Part shown: positions 34,861 through 48,500 of the stretch, in pieces
Numbering within the stretch: the first letter of the stretch is position 1
Layout of the letters: every line of letters starts with the position of its first letter
DNA from: Cryptomeria japonica
Lineage: Eukaryota; Streptophyta; Pinopsida; Cupressales; Cupressaceae
Reading direction: 5' to 3'
NCBI RefSeq assembly: GCF_030272615.1
Contig: NC_081412.1
Span: 477,159,657-477,223,656, forward strand
DNA: 64,000 nt
Program-made: the position numbers and the translations under genes
Notes under the pieces: generated by a model
Told to the model about the DNA's origin: nothing
Database searches by the model: none
What the model saw: the letters and a program-made list of their open reading frames with translations, nothing else

Positions 34861-35875
34861 ATAAATGAATTTCACTTCTACATTAAGCTATTTTTTGTTT
34901 GAGATCGCTCTTTTAAGAAAAATATATAATTTAAATATAAGAGAGCTTAATCCATAAAATTTAGATCAAATCTCCTCTAATCAATCCCTCTTAGATAAAC
35001 CCCAAAACTCTAAACCAAACCGTTAGTGGATTCTCCTTTGTACCTATCAAAATAACAACAAAAAAAAAAAAAGAGAAGTAATTTTGTGTCCCCTTTTAGG
35101 AGATCAAATGAACTCATCTAAATGTAGCATTTTGTATGTGCATAGTCCATAGCATCAGCTTTATAAAAAGTAAAATATAAATTATGTTTTTAATGTTATA
35201 TATTGTTTATTTTATAATCAATTGAGGTTTACTATGAGAAATGATAACCTCTATTCAAGACACTTAAAATAACACGTTGTTAGAAAAAATGCACTACACA
35301 CTCCATAGGAATATCTTTATTTCAATGAAAAAATATTATTTTTTATGTATATGCTAGGAGAAATGTGTTACACTAAAATAGGGGGACGACATCTATGCCA
35401 ATATATTTGAAGATATTTCATATGATTTTTATTTAATAATATAGGAAGGATAAGAGAACATCAAGGAGACTCATTAGGACACACTTCAATTTTTAAATTG
35501 ACAAAGAATTACATTTACATAAAGGCCATTTACATGGTTATCTTCAAAAAAAATTATTTCAATAAATCCAAACCCATAAAAAGGGGTTTGACCTATAAGA
35601 ACTTATTGACATATTAAGCTAAAAAACTCCTAAATAGTGCCCTTAAATACCACCTTAATAAATTAGCTTCTAAAGTAAAGGTAAATCAAGTTTCAAGCAT
35701 ATATTCTAAGAGATAACTATCATGCACCATAATTTAATTTTGTACATCATATCAAATCTATATTGCTTAAGATCAACCTTGCGATGCTTATGTATGAACC
35801 ACATATTTTTCTATGAAGATGGAGATTCTGAGATATTCATTAGATGGACATTAATTTCTAGATAAGAAACAACTT
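34861..35875. other. Intergenic, no gene seen
   Basis: AT-rich target region of the LINE insertion; no supported frame. Confidence 0.4.
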
Positions 35876-35888
35876 AACACATTGACAA
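35876..35888. repeat. LINE target-site duplication, left copy
   Basis: AACACATTGACAA, identical to 51249-51261, directly before the LINE body. Confidence 0.75.
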
Positions 35889-35961
35889 ATTTTAATTTTC
35901 CTACTCCCTTGGGCGAAAGAAGAGCTTCGCAACTTTTTCCCGCCTCTGCCATCATTCGAAT

Positions 35962-37479
35962 TTGAACCGGTTGTATGACTGCCCCCTCTGGGGAGGTCCC
36001 CTCCTCCCTACAACCGGACCCCCTCTCGATACCACGATCGGTTCACATGCCCCTGGTTCCACTTCTGGGATCCCACTGTCTGCGGGTCTTACGGAAAAGA
36101 TTGTCAAGATCGATATTCCTTCTAGCTCTTCATCTTTGGTATTGATGGAATCTGGTCAAAGAGATGAGGACAAAGGATTGGATAAACTTGAAGCAAACAA
36201 GAAGAATACACCTCCTCCCAGACCGGAAAATGCTTTCGGTCAGAAGAATGTGGAGAATGGCAAAAAATATTCCAAATCCAACTGGAAAAGTACTCTTCTA
36301 GGGTCCACTTATACGACTATGGATGCGGCTTTGGCTAACTTTACCCAAACTAACGAAGGAATGAAGATCAAGCTCCCTGATAGTCTCATGGATAAAATCG
36401 CTTCATCCCTTCACCTGGTGATAGTTGGACGTTTCTTCTCCTTCAAACCATCTATCGACATGGTTAGGCAATGGGCCAAGGCAAGATGGAAGTTAAAGGG
36501 AAGCATGGATATCTCGGCTATGCCAGGAGGTCTCTTCCTTTTCAAGTTTACTGCGGAGGAAGGCCTAATCTTTGTCCTCTCAAGCTCTTGGGCCTATGGA
36601 AAATATAATCTAACTCTTGCTAAATGGAAGCCTGGGTTTGACCCCTCAATCGAACTCAATCACATGGCTCCTATTTGGGTTAGGCTCCCTAGCCTCCTAT
36701 TGGAATTATGGGATGAATAGATCTTCCACTGGATTGGGAACTCGTTCAGCAACTATGTTACTGTAGACTTAGTCACCCTTGCTAAATCCAGGTTGGTTTA
36801 TGCTCGTTTCTGTGTTAATGTTTCTATTAACAAAGCGCTTCCCAACTTTGTTTCTCTAAACTCAAAGTGGGGAAAATGGTCCCAGGCCATTGTCTATGAA
36901 AATGTTACTCTTTTTTGTCATAAATGTGCTAAACAAGGGCATACATATGCTGAGTGTAAGACCTCGGTGACTGCAGAACCTGAGCTAAAAGAGAAGGCTA
37001 TTGTGGATGATCCCATCAACCCAAGTGCTCCCTCTTCTTCAGCCCCTTTGGGGCTACCTAATGTGTGTGAGATCTCTGATGATTACCCCCACACTGATAA
37101 GATCCTTGACATTATAAAAACCCCTATTGATCCAATGAAGAAATCTACCCCAGTAGCGCATCTGGAAGATGGAGAAATTCCCCCGGTGATTAGTCTATGG
37201 CTATCCCCTGGTCCTTCTGCCTCCCCCTCATTGGCTACGGGTGATGGCTACCTCTCCCCTAAGCCTCCTGCTATAACTATCCCCACGACCCCACAACCCC
37301 CCTTTAACTTTTGTGGTGTTAAAACTGCCCCAGGTGGAAATAAGTTGTTAATCACAACCCCTCACTGTCCTCTTAGTAGTTCAGATATTTCAGAGGGAGT
37401 GGCTAAATCTCCCCAGCCGACTTCTAGTGTGAAGTTATCACCACTTGTTCTCCCTCTGCGGATAATGAGGACTAGTTGA
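35962..37479 (+). pseudogene. LINE ORF1 (DUF4283 type with CCHC knuckle)
   Basis: One frame of about 505 codons is broken by a single in-frame TAG at 36718-36720. The middle matches the DUF4283 style of plant L1 ORF1 (FTAEEGLIFVLSSSWAYGKY, then WVRLPSLLLELWD). Behind it is the zinc knuckle CHKCAKQGHTYAEC (36917-36958), and a long Pro/Ser-rich tail follows. The protein binds LINE RNA in the ribonucleoprotein that primes insertion. The real start is uncertain; no ATG fits the beginning of the frame before 36146. Confidence 0.8.
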
Positions 37480-37633
37480 ATCAAAAGAAAAAAACTAGAT
37501 CTAAGAAGGCAGATGTGGGTATTGATAGTAAAATTGGAAGACCAACTGAGAGGGTGCTGAGACATAAAGTTATGGAAAGGGATATTGTAAGGGGTAGGTA
37601 GTTGACCCTTGATGGAATCAACAGGAATAAGAA

Positions 37634-38262
37634 ATGAAGTTCCTCTCTTGGAACATAAGGGGACTCAACAGCCCCCATAAGCAATTTACTATAAAAATAT
37701 ATATCTTGGAAATGTAACTAGATATTTGTCTTCTTCAGGAGTTAAGTCCCACCAAACTTTTGCAACCATTGCTGGTAAACTTTGGTCGGGGGCTGCCTTT
37801 TTGTATGTTGAGGCATTGGGGGCGTCTGGTGGAATTGCTACCCTTTGGAACCCCTTCAAAGTCCAAGGAAAGATCTATGTAAGCACTCGGAACTTCCTAG
37901 AGGTTACTTTTCAATATGGTGATCTCTGTTGGCACTTGTCCAATATATATGCCTCCAATTCCAAAGTGGGAAGGTGTCTAGTGTGGGAGGAAATTTTTGA
38001 GCTCATCCTTGCGGACCGAAAATCTCATTACATGTTGGCAGGTGATTTCAACACCCCTCTCTACCCCTCTGAGAAATGTGGAGGTCTTGTGGATTTTTCT
38101 AATAGCATGGGAGATCTTGCTAATCTTATTAATGCTACTAGCCTCTTTGATCTAGATCTTCAGGGTGTCCCCTACACTTGGTCGAATAATAGGAAAGGGA
38201 ACCACCTAATTCAAGTCAAACTAGATATATTTCTTGTCTCTGCCAATTGGCATATTGGTCAC
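37634..38262 (+). pseudogene. LINE ORF2, N-terminal endonuclease part
   Basis: ATG 37634-37636 opens MKFLSWNIRGLNSPHK, the classic start of the plant L1 apurinic-type endonuclease. A stop and a frameshift near 37710-37730 move it to the frame containing AGDFNTPLYPSEK (catalytic Asp and Asn of the GDFN motif) and YTWSNNRKGNHLIQVKLDIF. The frame ends where the Copia LTR begins at 38263. The rest of ORF2 resumes at 45543. Confidence 0.85.
38258..38262. repeat. Copia target-site duplication GTCAC, left
   Basis: Identical to 45538-45542, directly outside the two LTRs. Confidence 0.85.
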
Positions 38263-39642
38263 TATTGGCATTTGCATGAAGAATGCATTAATGATATGTT
38301 ATGTTGTCATTAATGTCAATTAACCGGTAATGATATTGTTGTAATGATGTTTTATCACCGATAGGAAGAATTTGTGGAGTGAACCGGTATTGCTATGTAT
38401 TGGAGAGTTGAACTGGTGAACCCTACCTGTTGATTTGATAAACCCTAATCAATTAAGTTTGGTGAATTGGTTATATTGGTTTATGATCTGATGATGAGCG
38501 GTAATGATTATGACACGTATGATTATTGTATGAAGAGAGTTTCAAAGTGATTTTGGCACGTTGATGAAATGGTTTTTGTTTAAGGAATGAGTAAGTATAT
38601 TACATGTAATGCAAAGCACGTGATGAGTTACTGAGTTTGAGGAAGCACTGATTAAGGAGCGATCAAGGTTTTCTTGATTGATGTGCAGAGATTGTTGTGT
38701 AATCCAACGGTCATACTTGAACTGACTTGTTTGTAATCTCTATGAGAGAATTAGGTTTTTGTTGTGTTACCGACCTAATTGATTTGTTGATAAGGTCGAT
38801 GAGTTTTTTAGTTTCAGAGTTGGCAAAGTTTTAGTTGAGTGTGTGATTACCGAATCAGATGATGTATCTATAGTTTGAGTAAAGGCAGATAGGAGCATGA
38901 AAAGGATTTGAACAAGCAAATCTAGTGCTATTCAAATAGATCAGAAAACTCCTCTTGTTTTCTAACAATTACAGTAGATTGAAATCCCCTACCCGGGTAA
39001 TCTCTAACGAGCTTGGTGCTATTCAAATCCTCTAACCAAGTGATCCATTAGTTTGGATTTCAAATCCTCTACCGAGGTTACTCCTTACAGGGTATTGCTT
39101 CTAACAAGGCATTATAGTCAATCCCTTAACCGGGTGGTCCCTAATAGGATCTGTTCTTAACAGGACTTTTGTAAAGCTTTAATAGGCTAGGCTCCTAACA
39201 GGGCGAACTTTAGAAGAGTTCAGATAGTTAACTTGTGAGTCTCATCTCACCGTGGTTTTCCCATTTGGGTTTCCATGTCAAAAATATTGTGTCAAGTGGT
39301 GAATGTTTTTGTGGTTATGTTCTTATGGTTGATTTGCTTAGATACTTAATCCACTTTGATAAATCATGATAACCGGAAGCATTTTGAAATGAAGTTTTAC
39401 TTTATGTCAGTAAAAGAATTTGGATGTTTATGAGTTTGAAGTTGTTTACTGTTAGTTTGTTGTAATAGTCAATCGGTTTATCTTGAGGGTTTTTATCTTG
39501 ACAGTGATATTGCATTGATAGTTCTAAGTTTACTTTAAGAGATTGATTTTGAGATTGGTGAAGTGAGTATCATTTTTCTATCTACTGATTCACCCCCCCT
39601 CTCAATTTTTGACCGGATTCTTATTCTTTCATCATATCGTGA
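38263..39642 (+). repeat. 5' LTR (1380 bp)
   Basis: Pairs with 44149-45537. It starts TATTGGCATTTGC (partner TGTTCGCATTTGC) and ends ATATCGTGA (partner ATACCATCA). Confidence 0.9.
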
Positions 39643-39644
39643 AT

Positions 39645-39656
39645 TGGTATCAGAGC
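39645..39656 (+). promoter_or_regulatory. Primer-binding site
   Basis: TGGTATCAGAGC, the initiator tRNA-Met type, two bases after the LTR. Confidence 0.9.
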
Positions 39657-39712
39657 TTATCATGTCCTCTAAGGTCTAAGCCTAACAACTTGAGGTAAAG
39701 ATCTTGCAGATC

Positions 39713-40672
39713 ATGATGAAGAAGGAAGGTCCAAAGTTTAATAGAGAGAAATATAGGGTATGGAGTGATACAATGAAAATTTATATCAAGAGTCTAGGAA
39801 ATCAATACTAGGAACATGTTGTTACTCAATATGTTGCACCTAGTGGGATTATGACTTATGATCAGAAGAAAGAGCAACAAGAAAACAATCAAGCATTAGA
39901 GGCTATTATCAGTTCTTTGTCTGATGCAGAGTATGTAGATGTTCATGGTCTAGAGACTGCATATGGTGTATGGAAAAAACTTGAAGAGATTTATAGTGGT
40001 GATGAACATGTTAATATTTCTAAAGAAGAGAGTCTAAGAGGAAAGTTTGATGACATGCGGGTGGTTGAAGGTGAGAATATCCAGCAGTATGGTCAAAGGA
40101 TAAAAGAGATAGTCGGTGAAATTAAGAGTGCAGGAGGTAAAGTGGAAGATGCCACAGTGATCAGTAAGGTACTGAGAACCCTGCTACCTGTCTATGCTAT
40201 CCGAGTTGCAGCTATTTAGGAGCTAAATTCTATTGACAAAACTAAGGTAACCCTTGACTCCATCATTGGCAAGCTTACTGCTTTTGAATTAAATGCTTAT
40301 GATGGCAGTGCACAAAAATCTGAGTTTGCATTTAGAGCTTTTGTTTCTAACCCATCTATGAGGAAAAGTAGAGATGTCAGTCACATATATGAATCTAGAT
40401 CCAGTAGAGAAGCTGATGATGAAGACAGTTTAGTTGAGCTTAAATCATTGTTGGCCAAGCGGTTGCCCAGAGGTACTGGTAAATATAGAGGTAAATTACC
40501 TTTGAAATGTTTTGATGCAACAAGATCGAACACATAGTTGCTAACTGTCCTAATGGTGATAATGAGCACAAACAAGAGAAATTCAATAAGTATAAGGGTA
40601 AAGGCAAAAGAGACTATCTTATTGTTGTTGATGGTGGTATCACTGATGAGGAATTTGATGGTGATACTAATT
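39713..40672 (+). pseudogene. Copia gag
   Basis: ATG 39713 starts the gag, which contains UBN2/retrotran_gag-style phrases (YRVWSDTMKIYIKS, then VWKKLEEIYSGDEHVNI and LRGKFDDMRVVEGENIQQYG). Stops lie near 39810 and at 40217. A frame change occurs around 40515, where the nucleocapsid knuckle is damaged (KCFDATRSN). It packages element RNA in the family; this copy cannot. Confidence 0.85.
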
Positions 40673-43600
40673 AAGATATTGTGTTTGTAGCCATTAAAGA
40701 GGAGATATCTGATCAGAAGGCGTTAGTATCTCGAATGGATAACTCCGATGATTGGATCATTGATAGTGGTTGTTCACATCACATGACCGGTGATCGGAAT
40801 AAATTTCTTTCTTTGAAGGAATTTGATGGCGAAATTGTAAGATTTGGTAATGACTCACCCTGCATGGTTAAATGTAAGGGAACTATTTCTCTTAATGGAA
40901 AGAGCAGTGCAGATGATGTCTACTGGGTTGAAGGTTTAATGCACAATCTTTTGAGTGTGGCACAACTCAATGACAGACGATACCCATTGGAGTTTAAGAA
41001 TGGTATGTGCAAAATCTATGGGAGCAAAGGTGAACTGATTGCAACCGGGAAGAAAACTAAAGGTAACTTGTTTCACCTTAATCCTAAAGTCAGCAACTAT
41101 TTAATTGCAAAGATAGATGATAGTTGGCTTTGGCATAAGAGATTTGTCATATTAACTTTGATAGCATTGTTAAAGTGAGTAAGTTCAAGATAGTGAGAGG
41201 TTTGCCTCAAATTGGACAAACCGGTTAATGCTCTATGTAAGGAATGGTAGTTGGGAAAGATGACATCCTCAACTTTCAAGAACAAATCTTTTTCGGCAAA
41301 ACATCTGTTAGATTTGGTTCATACAGATCTTTGTGGACCAATAAGGACAAAAAGTATTCAAGGTGACAGATATTTTATGATCTTTACTGATGATTGCTCA
41401 AGGATGATTTTGGTCACATTCTTGAAGGATAAGACTGAAGCTTTTAGTAAGTTCAAGGCATTCAGGGAATTAGCTGAGAAGGAGAGCGGTAAGAAGATAA
41501 AGTGTTTGAGGACTGATCAAGGCAGTGAATTTACTTCTGAAGAATTCACTAGATATTATGAAGAAAATGGTATCAAATGACAGCTTTCTGCATCGATGAC
41601 ACCACAACAGAATGGTATCGCAGACAGAAACAACCGGTCAGTTGTTGAAGCTTCTAGGACGATGTTGATACAAGGAGGTGTAGCAAAAAAAATTTGGAGG
41701 GAAGCTGTCAGCACAATGGTCTACACTATGAATCGGATTTTGGTAAAGAGAGGTAAGGACAAGACTCCCTATGAATATTGGTATGGAAGATCACCTAATT
41801 TAAGTTATTTCAAGATATTTGGAAGCAAATGTTTTATTAAGAGAGGTGATTATGTTAGCAAATTTGAGGCTAATAGTGATGAAGGTATATTTCTTGGTTA
41901 TTCTACCAAGAGTAAGGTCTACAAGTGTTTTAACAACTGGACGCAGAGAATTATTGAGAGTGATGATGTTTGAATGGATGAATATCCTAGAGTCTCAGAA
42001 GAAACCAGTTTGGATAAAAAGGATGAAGATCCTTGTATTTTGTTTTGGGAACCAGAAACTGTGAAACCTGAAACCGGTAAAGCAAATACTAATGTACCAA
42101 TTCAACTGGAGCAGATAAATTCAGAAGAAGATGATGATAATGAAGAAGATGAACCTGAAGATAATGATCATGTCATTTCAAGATATGTGAGACTCAATCA
42201 CAATCCTAAGCAGATTATTGGAGATAAGGATGATGGAGTACTAACCAGAAGAAGAATCAGAGAGAATTCCTGCATGATCTCCACTATTGAACCAAGAACT
42301 GCTAAGGAAGCATTTGGTGATGATCATTGGGTTAAAGCTATGGAGGAGGAACTAGATCAAATTGAGAAGAACACATGGACCCTAGTCCCTCGACTGGTAA
42401 ATAAAACTGTGATAGGTACTAAGTAGGTATTCAGGAACAAGTTGAATGAAGATGGTGTCATAGTTCGCAACAAAGCTAGGTTGGTTTGCAAAGGTTATGC
42501 ACAAGAGGAAGGAGAAGATTATGGTGATACTTTTGCACTAGTGGAAAGACTGGAAGGTGTCAGAACTTTACTTGCATTTGCAGCACATAAGAAATTCAAG
42601 GTATGCCAGATGGATGTTAAGTCAACATTTTTGAATGGAATGCTGGAAGAAGAAGTATACATTGAGCAACCAGATGGTTATGCTTTGACTGATGAGAAAG
42701 ACATGGTATCTAGATTGCATAAGGCTTTATATGGATTAAAGTAGGCATCGAGAGTATGGTATGAAAGGCTTCATACACATTTGATGAAGATAAGTTTTCT
42801 GAGAACCAGTGAAGATAGCAATATATATCTCAAACCTAAAGGATATAAAATACTGGTCAGCGAAGTATTTGTAGATGATATCATATTTGGAGGTAATGAT
42901 GACATGAGCAATGATTTTGCAAATGAAATGAAAAATGAGTTTGAAATGTCTCTAGTGGGTGAAATAAAAAATTTCATAGGCTTGCAAATACAGCAAATGA
43001 AGAATGGTATTTTCATCACACAGTCTAAGTATGTGAAAGAGGTCTTGAAGACATTTGGTATGAGTGACTATAAACCAGTTGGGACACAAATGGTTATAGG
43101 TTGTAAGTTATCTAAGGAAGATGAATCCACATCTGTTGATGAGAAGGAATATAGGTCAATGATTGAAAAATTGCACTATGTTGTTCACAACAGACTGGAT
43201 ATAGCTCGTGCAGTTGGCCTAGTTGCTAGATTCCAGAAGAATCCTAAGGAAACACATTTGATAGCAACCAAGAGGATTTTTAGATATTTGAAAGGTACTG
43301 TTGACTATGGATTATGGTATCCATAAGGAGGAAACTTTGGCTTGAAGGTGTACACAGATGCAGATTGGGTAGGAAATATTGATGACAGGAAAAGCGCAAC
43401 CGGTGGAGCATTTTTTCTTGAAGGAAGACTTGTTTCATGGAGTAGTAAGAAGCAGAGTTGTACATAACAATCTACTGTTGAAGCTGAGTATGTTGCAACT
43501 TACATGAATTGTACCCAGGCTATCTAGATGAGGCACATTTTGGAAGGTTTTAAGATGAAGATTTCAGAACCTGTAAAGATCTTATGTGATAATACAAGTG

Positions 43601-43821
43601 CCATAAATATTTCCAAGAACCCTATTTTGCATGCACAAACCAAGCATATTGAATTAAAGTATCATTTCTTAAGGGAAAAGGTGTAGAGTAAAGATGTGAT
43701 CTTGGAGCATGTTTCTACCAAGGAGCAACTTGCAGATATCTTTACTAAACCTCTGCCTAAGACTACATTTGAGTATCTTAGAAGTCAGCTAGGGGTTGTA
43801 CCCCTTCACGAGGTCAATTGA
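40673..43821 (+). pseudogene. Copia pol: protease, integrase, reverse transcriptase, RNase H
   Basis: The domains are easy to follow. Protease: WIIDSGCSHHMTGDRNKF near 40750. Integrase, with the acidic residues of the catalytic core: LVHTDLCGPI near 41320, RTDQGSEF near 41515 and PQQNGIADRNNRSV near 41602. Reverse transcriptase: QMDVKSTFLNGMLEEEVYI near 42610 and FVDDIIFGGND near 42870. RNase H: YTDADWVGNIDDRKS near 43350. It ends with LADIFTKPLP and TGA 43819-43821. From 41251 on one frame persists, broken by stops at 41578, 41971, 42424, 42742, 43324 and others. Several fit single C-to-T or G-to-A changes. Confidence 0.9.
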
Positions 43822-44134
43822 GCATGATGTAGATTACATCAATCTTGGAGCTACTTGCAAAATTTTACAACAGGATTGGTGTAGAAGTGGATTTATTCCA
43901 CAGGGGGAGCATCAAGTTGCAAGTTGTTGATGTTGAACAATGAACTTTGACATTACATGTTTTACTTTCAATTTGGCATTGCTATCAAAGGGGAAGAAGA
44001 ACTATGTGATTTGTATGATTGACAGAGAGAAGGAAGACAAGTTGAAGACAAGGTGAATACTTGGTAATGTAAACGAGGATTCCTATTCACAATCACAACA
44101 ATCAATGGTATTGATATTTTTATTGTCATCAATG

Positions 44135-44148
44135 CCAAAGGGGGAGAT
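44135..44148 (+). promoter_or_regulatory. Polypurine tract
   Basis: CCAAAGGGGGAGAT directly before the 3' LTR. A second purine-rich phrase, CACAGGGGGAGCATCAAG, lies near 43900. Confidence 0.8.
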
Positions 44149-45537
44149 TGTTCGCATTTGCATGAAGATTGCATTAATGATATGTTATGTTGTCATTGAT
44201 GTCAATTAACCAGTAATGATATTGTTGATATTGTTGTAATGATGTTTTATAACTGGTAGGAAGAATTTTTGGAGTGAACCGGTATTGCTATGTATTGGAG
44301 AGTTGAACTAGTGAACCCTACATGTTGATTTGATAAACCATAACATATTAAATTTGGTGAATTGGCTATATTGGTTTATGACCTGATGATGAGCGGTAAT
44401 GATTATGACACATATAATTATTGTATGAAGAGAGTTTCAAAGTGATTTTGGCGTGTTGATGAAACTATTTTTGTTTAGGGAATGAGTAAGCATATTGCAT
44501 GTAATGCAAAGCACATGATGGGTTATTGAGTTCAAGGAAGCGGTGATCAAGGAGCGGTCGAGGTTTTCTTGATTGATGTGTAGAGATTGCTATGTAATAC
44601 AACGGTCATACTTGAATCGACTTGTTTGTAATCTCTATGAGAAAATTAGGTTTTTGTTGTGTTACCGACCTAATTGATTTGTTTATAAGGTCGATGAGCT
44701 GTTTAGTTTCATAGTTGGCAAAGTTTTAGTTGAGTGTGTGGCTGTTGAACCGGATGATGTATCTTTAGTTTGAGTAAAAGCTAATAGGATCATGAAAAGG
44801 ATATGAACAAGTGTAGTGATATTCAAACACATCAACAAACTACTATTGTTTTCTAACAATTATAGCAGATTGAAATCCCCTAACTGGGTAAGCTTTAACA
44901 AGCTTGGTGCTATTCAAATCCTTTAACCAAGTGATCCATTAGCTTGGATTTCAAATCCTCTACCGAGGTTACTCATTATAGGGTATTGCTTCTAACAAGG
45001 CATTATAATCAATACCTTAACCGGGTGGTCCCTAACAGGATTTGTTCTTAACAGGACTTTTGTAAAGCTTTAACAGGCTAGGGTCCTAACAGGGCGGACT
45101 TTAGAAGAGTTCAGATAGTTAACTTGTGAGTCTCATCTCACCGTGGTTTTTCCCATTTGGGTTTCCACGTCAAAAATATTATGTCAAGTGGTGAATGTTT
45201 TTGTGGTTACGTTCTTATGGTTGATTTGCTTAACTACTTAATCCACTTTGATAAATCATGATAACCAGAAGCATTGTGAAATGAAGTTTTACTTATGTCA
45301 GTAAAAGCATTTGGATGTTTATGAGTTTGAAGTTGTTTATTGTTAGTTTGTTGTAACAGTCAACCGATTTATCTTGAGGGTTTTTATCATGACAGTGATA
45401 TTGCATTGATAGTTCTTAGTTTACTTTGAGAGATTGATTTTGAGATTGGTGAAGTTAGTATCAGTTTTTCTATCTACTGATTCATCCCCCCCCCTCTCAA
45501 TATTTGGTCGGATTCTTATTCTTTCATCATACCATCA
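44149..45537 (+). repeat. 3' LTR (1389 bp)
   Basis: Starts TGTTCGCATTTG and ends ATACCATCA, followed by TSD GTCAC at 45538-45542. Confidence 0.9.
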
Positions 45538-45542
45538 GTCAC

Positions 45543-48500
45543 AACTCCTATCTAAAGACCCTCCCAAGGACTACTTCCGATCATAGCCCTCTCCTCCTCC
45601 ATTGGATTGATAGACCCCCCTGGGTCCCCCCCCTTTCCACTATGAGATCATGCGGTCCTCCCAGCCGAATTTCAGAGATTTGGTCAAGGGCTGGTGGGCC
45701 ACCTTGGTCTAAGGGACTGCAATGTTTAGAATTGCTGAGAAATTGAACCTCATCCAAAGAGAAGTGAAAGGATGGTATAAGGCGACCTTTGGTGACATCT
45801 TCAAAAAGAAGAAGGAATTATGCTCCAGACTTGAACAATTCCAAATCAGTATGGCCACAGGTGACCCCCCTCACTCTCTTCTTGTTGAAGAGGAAGAATG
45901 TGGAAAGAATTAGAAGGAAATACTTTCTAAGGAGGAAATATATTGGAAGCAAAGATCCAAAATTCAATGGCTGAAAGAGGGCGACAAAAACTCAACTTTC
46001 TTCCACCGCTCAGCTAGCATTCACAAAAGGATAAACTATATCAAATGTCTAAAAGATGACTCTGGTTAGGAAATCACTGGTGAGTCCCAAATTGGTCAAA
46101 CTGCCATTGACTTCTTCATCCGTATGTATACTGACTCTTGAAGAGGTAATGAGTCCCTCTAGGACATGCTCTTGAGTAAGCTCCCTAATACCATTGGGGA
46201 GGAGGATAACTGTCAGCTCCTTGCTCCCATTTCCTCAGAGGAGGTCCGCTTGGCTGTCTTTGTGATGGGTGCTTTCAAGACCCCCGGTTCGGATGGCTTC
46301 CCCCCGACGTTCTTCTAGGATTATTAGGGTATTGTTAGTTATGATGTCACTAAAGCGATGAAGGATTTCTTCAGGATTGGTAAATTATTGAAAAAATTGA
46401 GCAACACCTACATTGTTCTCATCCCCAAGTCTCCAAACCCCAATTGCATGAAGGATTTTTGGCCCATAAGCCTCTTCAATTCTATCTACAAGATAATCTC
46501 TAAGGTCTTGGTGAATAGAATTAAGCTGCTTCTAGATAAGCTTATCAGTCCCTCCCAGAAAGGCTTTGTCCTTGGTCGTCAAATACTGGATGTGGCCATT
46601 ACTACTCACGAAATTATCCATTATATGGACATAAGCAAAATTCTAGGTATGGCTTTCAAACTCGACATCTCAAAAGCTTATGATAAAGTCAACTGGTGCT
46701 TCCTATTTAAAACTCTCTCAAAATTGGGCTTCAATCAGAAAGTTGTTGATATGATACAGGAATGTGTTTCTACGATTTAGTTCTCAGTATTGATCAATGG
46801 GACTCCTAGGGTCCACTTTAAAGTTGGAAAAGGTATTCGACAGGAAGACCCCCTATCCCCTTATCTTTTCATTATGATTGCAGAAGCCTTGGGTAGGAAT
46901 GTGGTTGATCTGATGGTCAATGGAAGATTGTAGGGATTCAAAGTGACTTCTACTAGTCCCCCCTCGGTGATTCAACAATTTGTTGATGATACCTTTCTTT
47001 CTAGTATATCCTCCATGATTGATGCTAAACTCTGGAAGAATTTACTTGTGGACTATGCCTCTGCTTCAAGGCAATATATCAACTATGCTAAAAGTAATGT
47101 CTTCTTCTTCAACACCCCTATGGACCTTCAGACTAAAATCCTTTCTATCCTTGGGTGTAAGTTTGTTTCTCTTCTTGGGACTTGCGTGGGTCTCCCCCTC
47201 ACTATTAAAGAGGTTACCCTTGCGTTCTGGAATACTATCCTTGAACAAATACATAAGAAACTTGTTGGTTGGAAGGGCAAATTCCTTAGTAGTGCAGGGA
47301 AGCTCCAACTCCTTGTTGCTTCCCTCCAGGGCATCCCTATGTACTTCCTTTCCCTGTTCAAAATATCTGGTGTTATGGGGGACAAGCTTGAGAGGATCCA
47401 AAGAAATTTTCTTTGGATGGGCATGGCAGAAAAGAAACGCCTCTCTCTAGTCAACTGGGACACTGTTTTCTTACCCAAGACCATGGGGAGTCTTGGTATC
47501 ATAAAGATAAATGCTTTGAACAAGGCTTTAATTGCTAAAGTGGGTTGGACCCTAACTAAAGGTGAGGCGGTCTGGTCTAATAATATCAAGGCTAAGTATT
47601 TGGAAAGGGAGCAGTTCTGCTTTAATTTGAGATCCAGTGACCTACCTCATGGGTCAAAATTATGGAACAACATCTTGAAACTTAGACTTATTATCAGAGA
47701 AGGACTGAAGTGGCAGATTGGAAATGGTAGGAAGATTAGGTTCAGGGAGGAATCTTGGTTGGATGACAAACCTCTGGCTGAATCTCGATTCTACCAAACA
47801 ATGAATTCCCTAAAGGATCACTTTGGTGATTACATTGTTGACTACATGGTGCCGGGAAGAGGAATATGTAAGAACACATCCCTGATCTTTTCTGATCAAC
47901 CTAACTTGTTACCCACTACCCTTGATCTGCAGGATCTTATGCTTGAGTGCAAGGTACCTTTACCTCCCCAAGAGGATAGATTCATCTGGAAAGGGACCCA
48001 GTCGAGGGATTTCTCGGTCAAGTCTTCTTACATATAGCTCTTGAGACCCATTGGTGATGTTGAATGCTGGAGGAAGATATGGAACCCACAACTTATTCTG
48101 GTGGTCCTTTATGCATGGAAACATCTTGACTCAGGACAATCTGAAAAGGAGGAGATTCCAACTTCCCAACAAATGCATCTTATGTAAAGCTAAGGAGGAA
48201 TCTATCAACCATCTTTTCATCTATTGCCCCTTCGCAGGGCACTTGTGGACCATTACCTTTGAAAAATGTGGTATTCAATGGGTGTTTCAGGATAACATTC
48301 ATTAGTTTGTTAATGGATGGCCACCCCCCTCCCACCACCCCTTGATTATTTAGCTATGGAGGCATATCCCTCCCCATGTCTGTTGGGGTGTTTGGAAAGA
48401 TAGAAATAATAGAATCTTCAAAGATGTTGAAACCCCCCTGATAATGTTTTTTCTAGCTGTTTCAAAATGCTTATGGATAATATATCAGTGACCAGGTGGA

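Larger units (their letters stand above)
38263..45537 (+). mobile_element. Copia LTR retrotransposon inserted in the LINE
   Basis: Complete structure: 5' LTR 38263-39642, primer-binding site 39645-39656, gag, pol in the order protease, integrase, reverse transcriptase, RNase H, polypurine tract 44135-44148, 3' LTR 44149-45537, and TSD GTCAC on both sides. The LTRs are visibly diverged and pol has many stops, so the insertion is old. It is still younger than the LINE it splits. Confidence 0.95.

Noticed and set aside
47066-47589. Minus-strand frames of 111-153 codons
   Set aside because: Shadows of LINE ORF2 on the plus strand.
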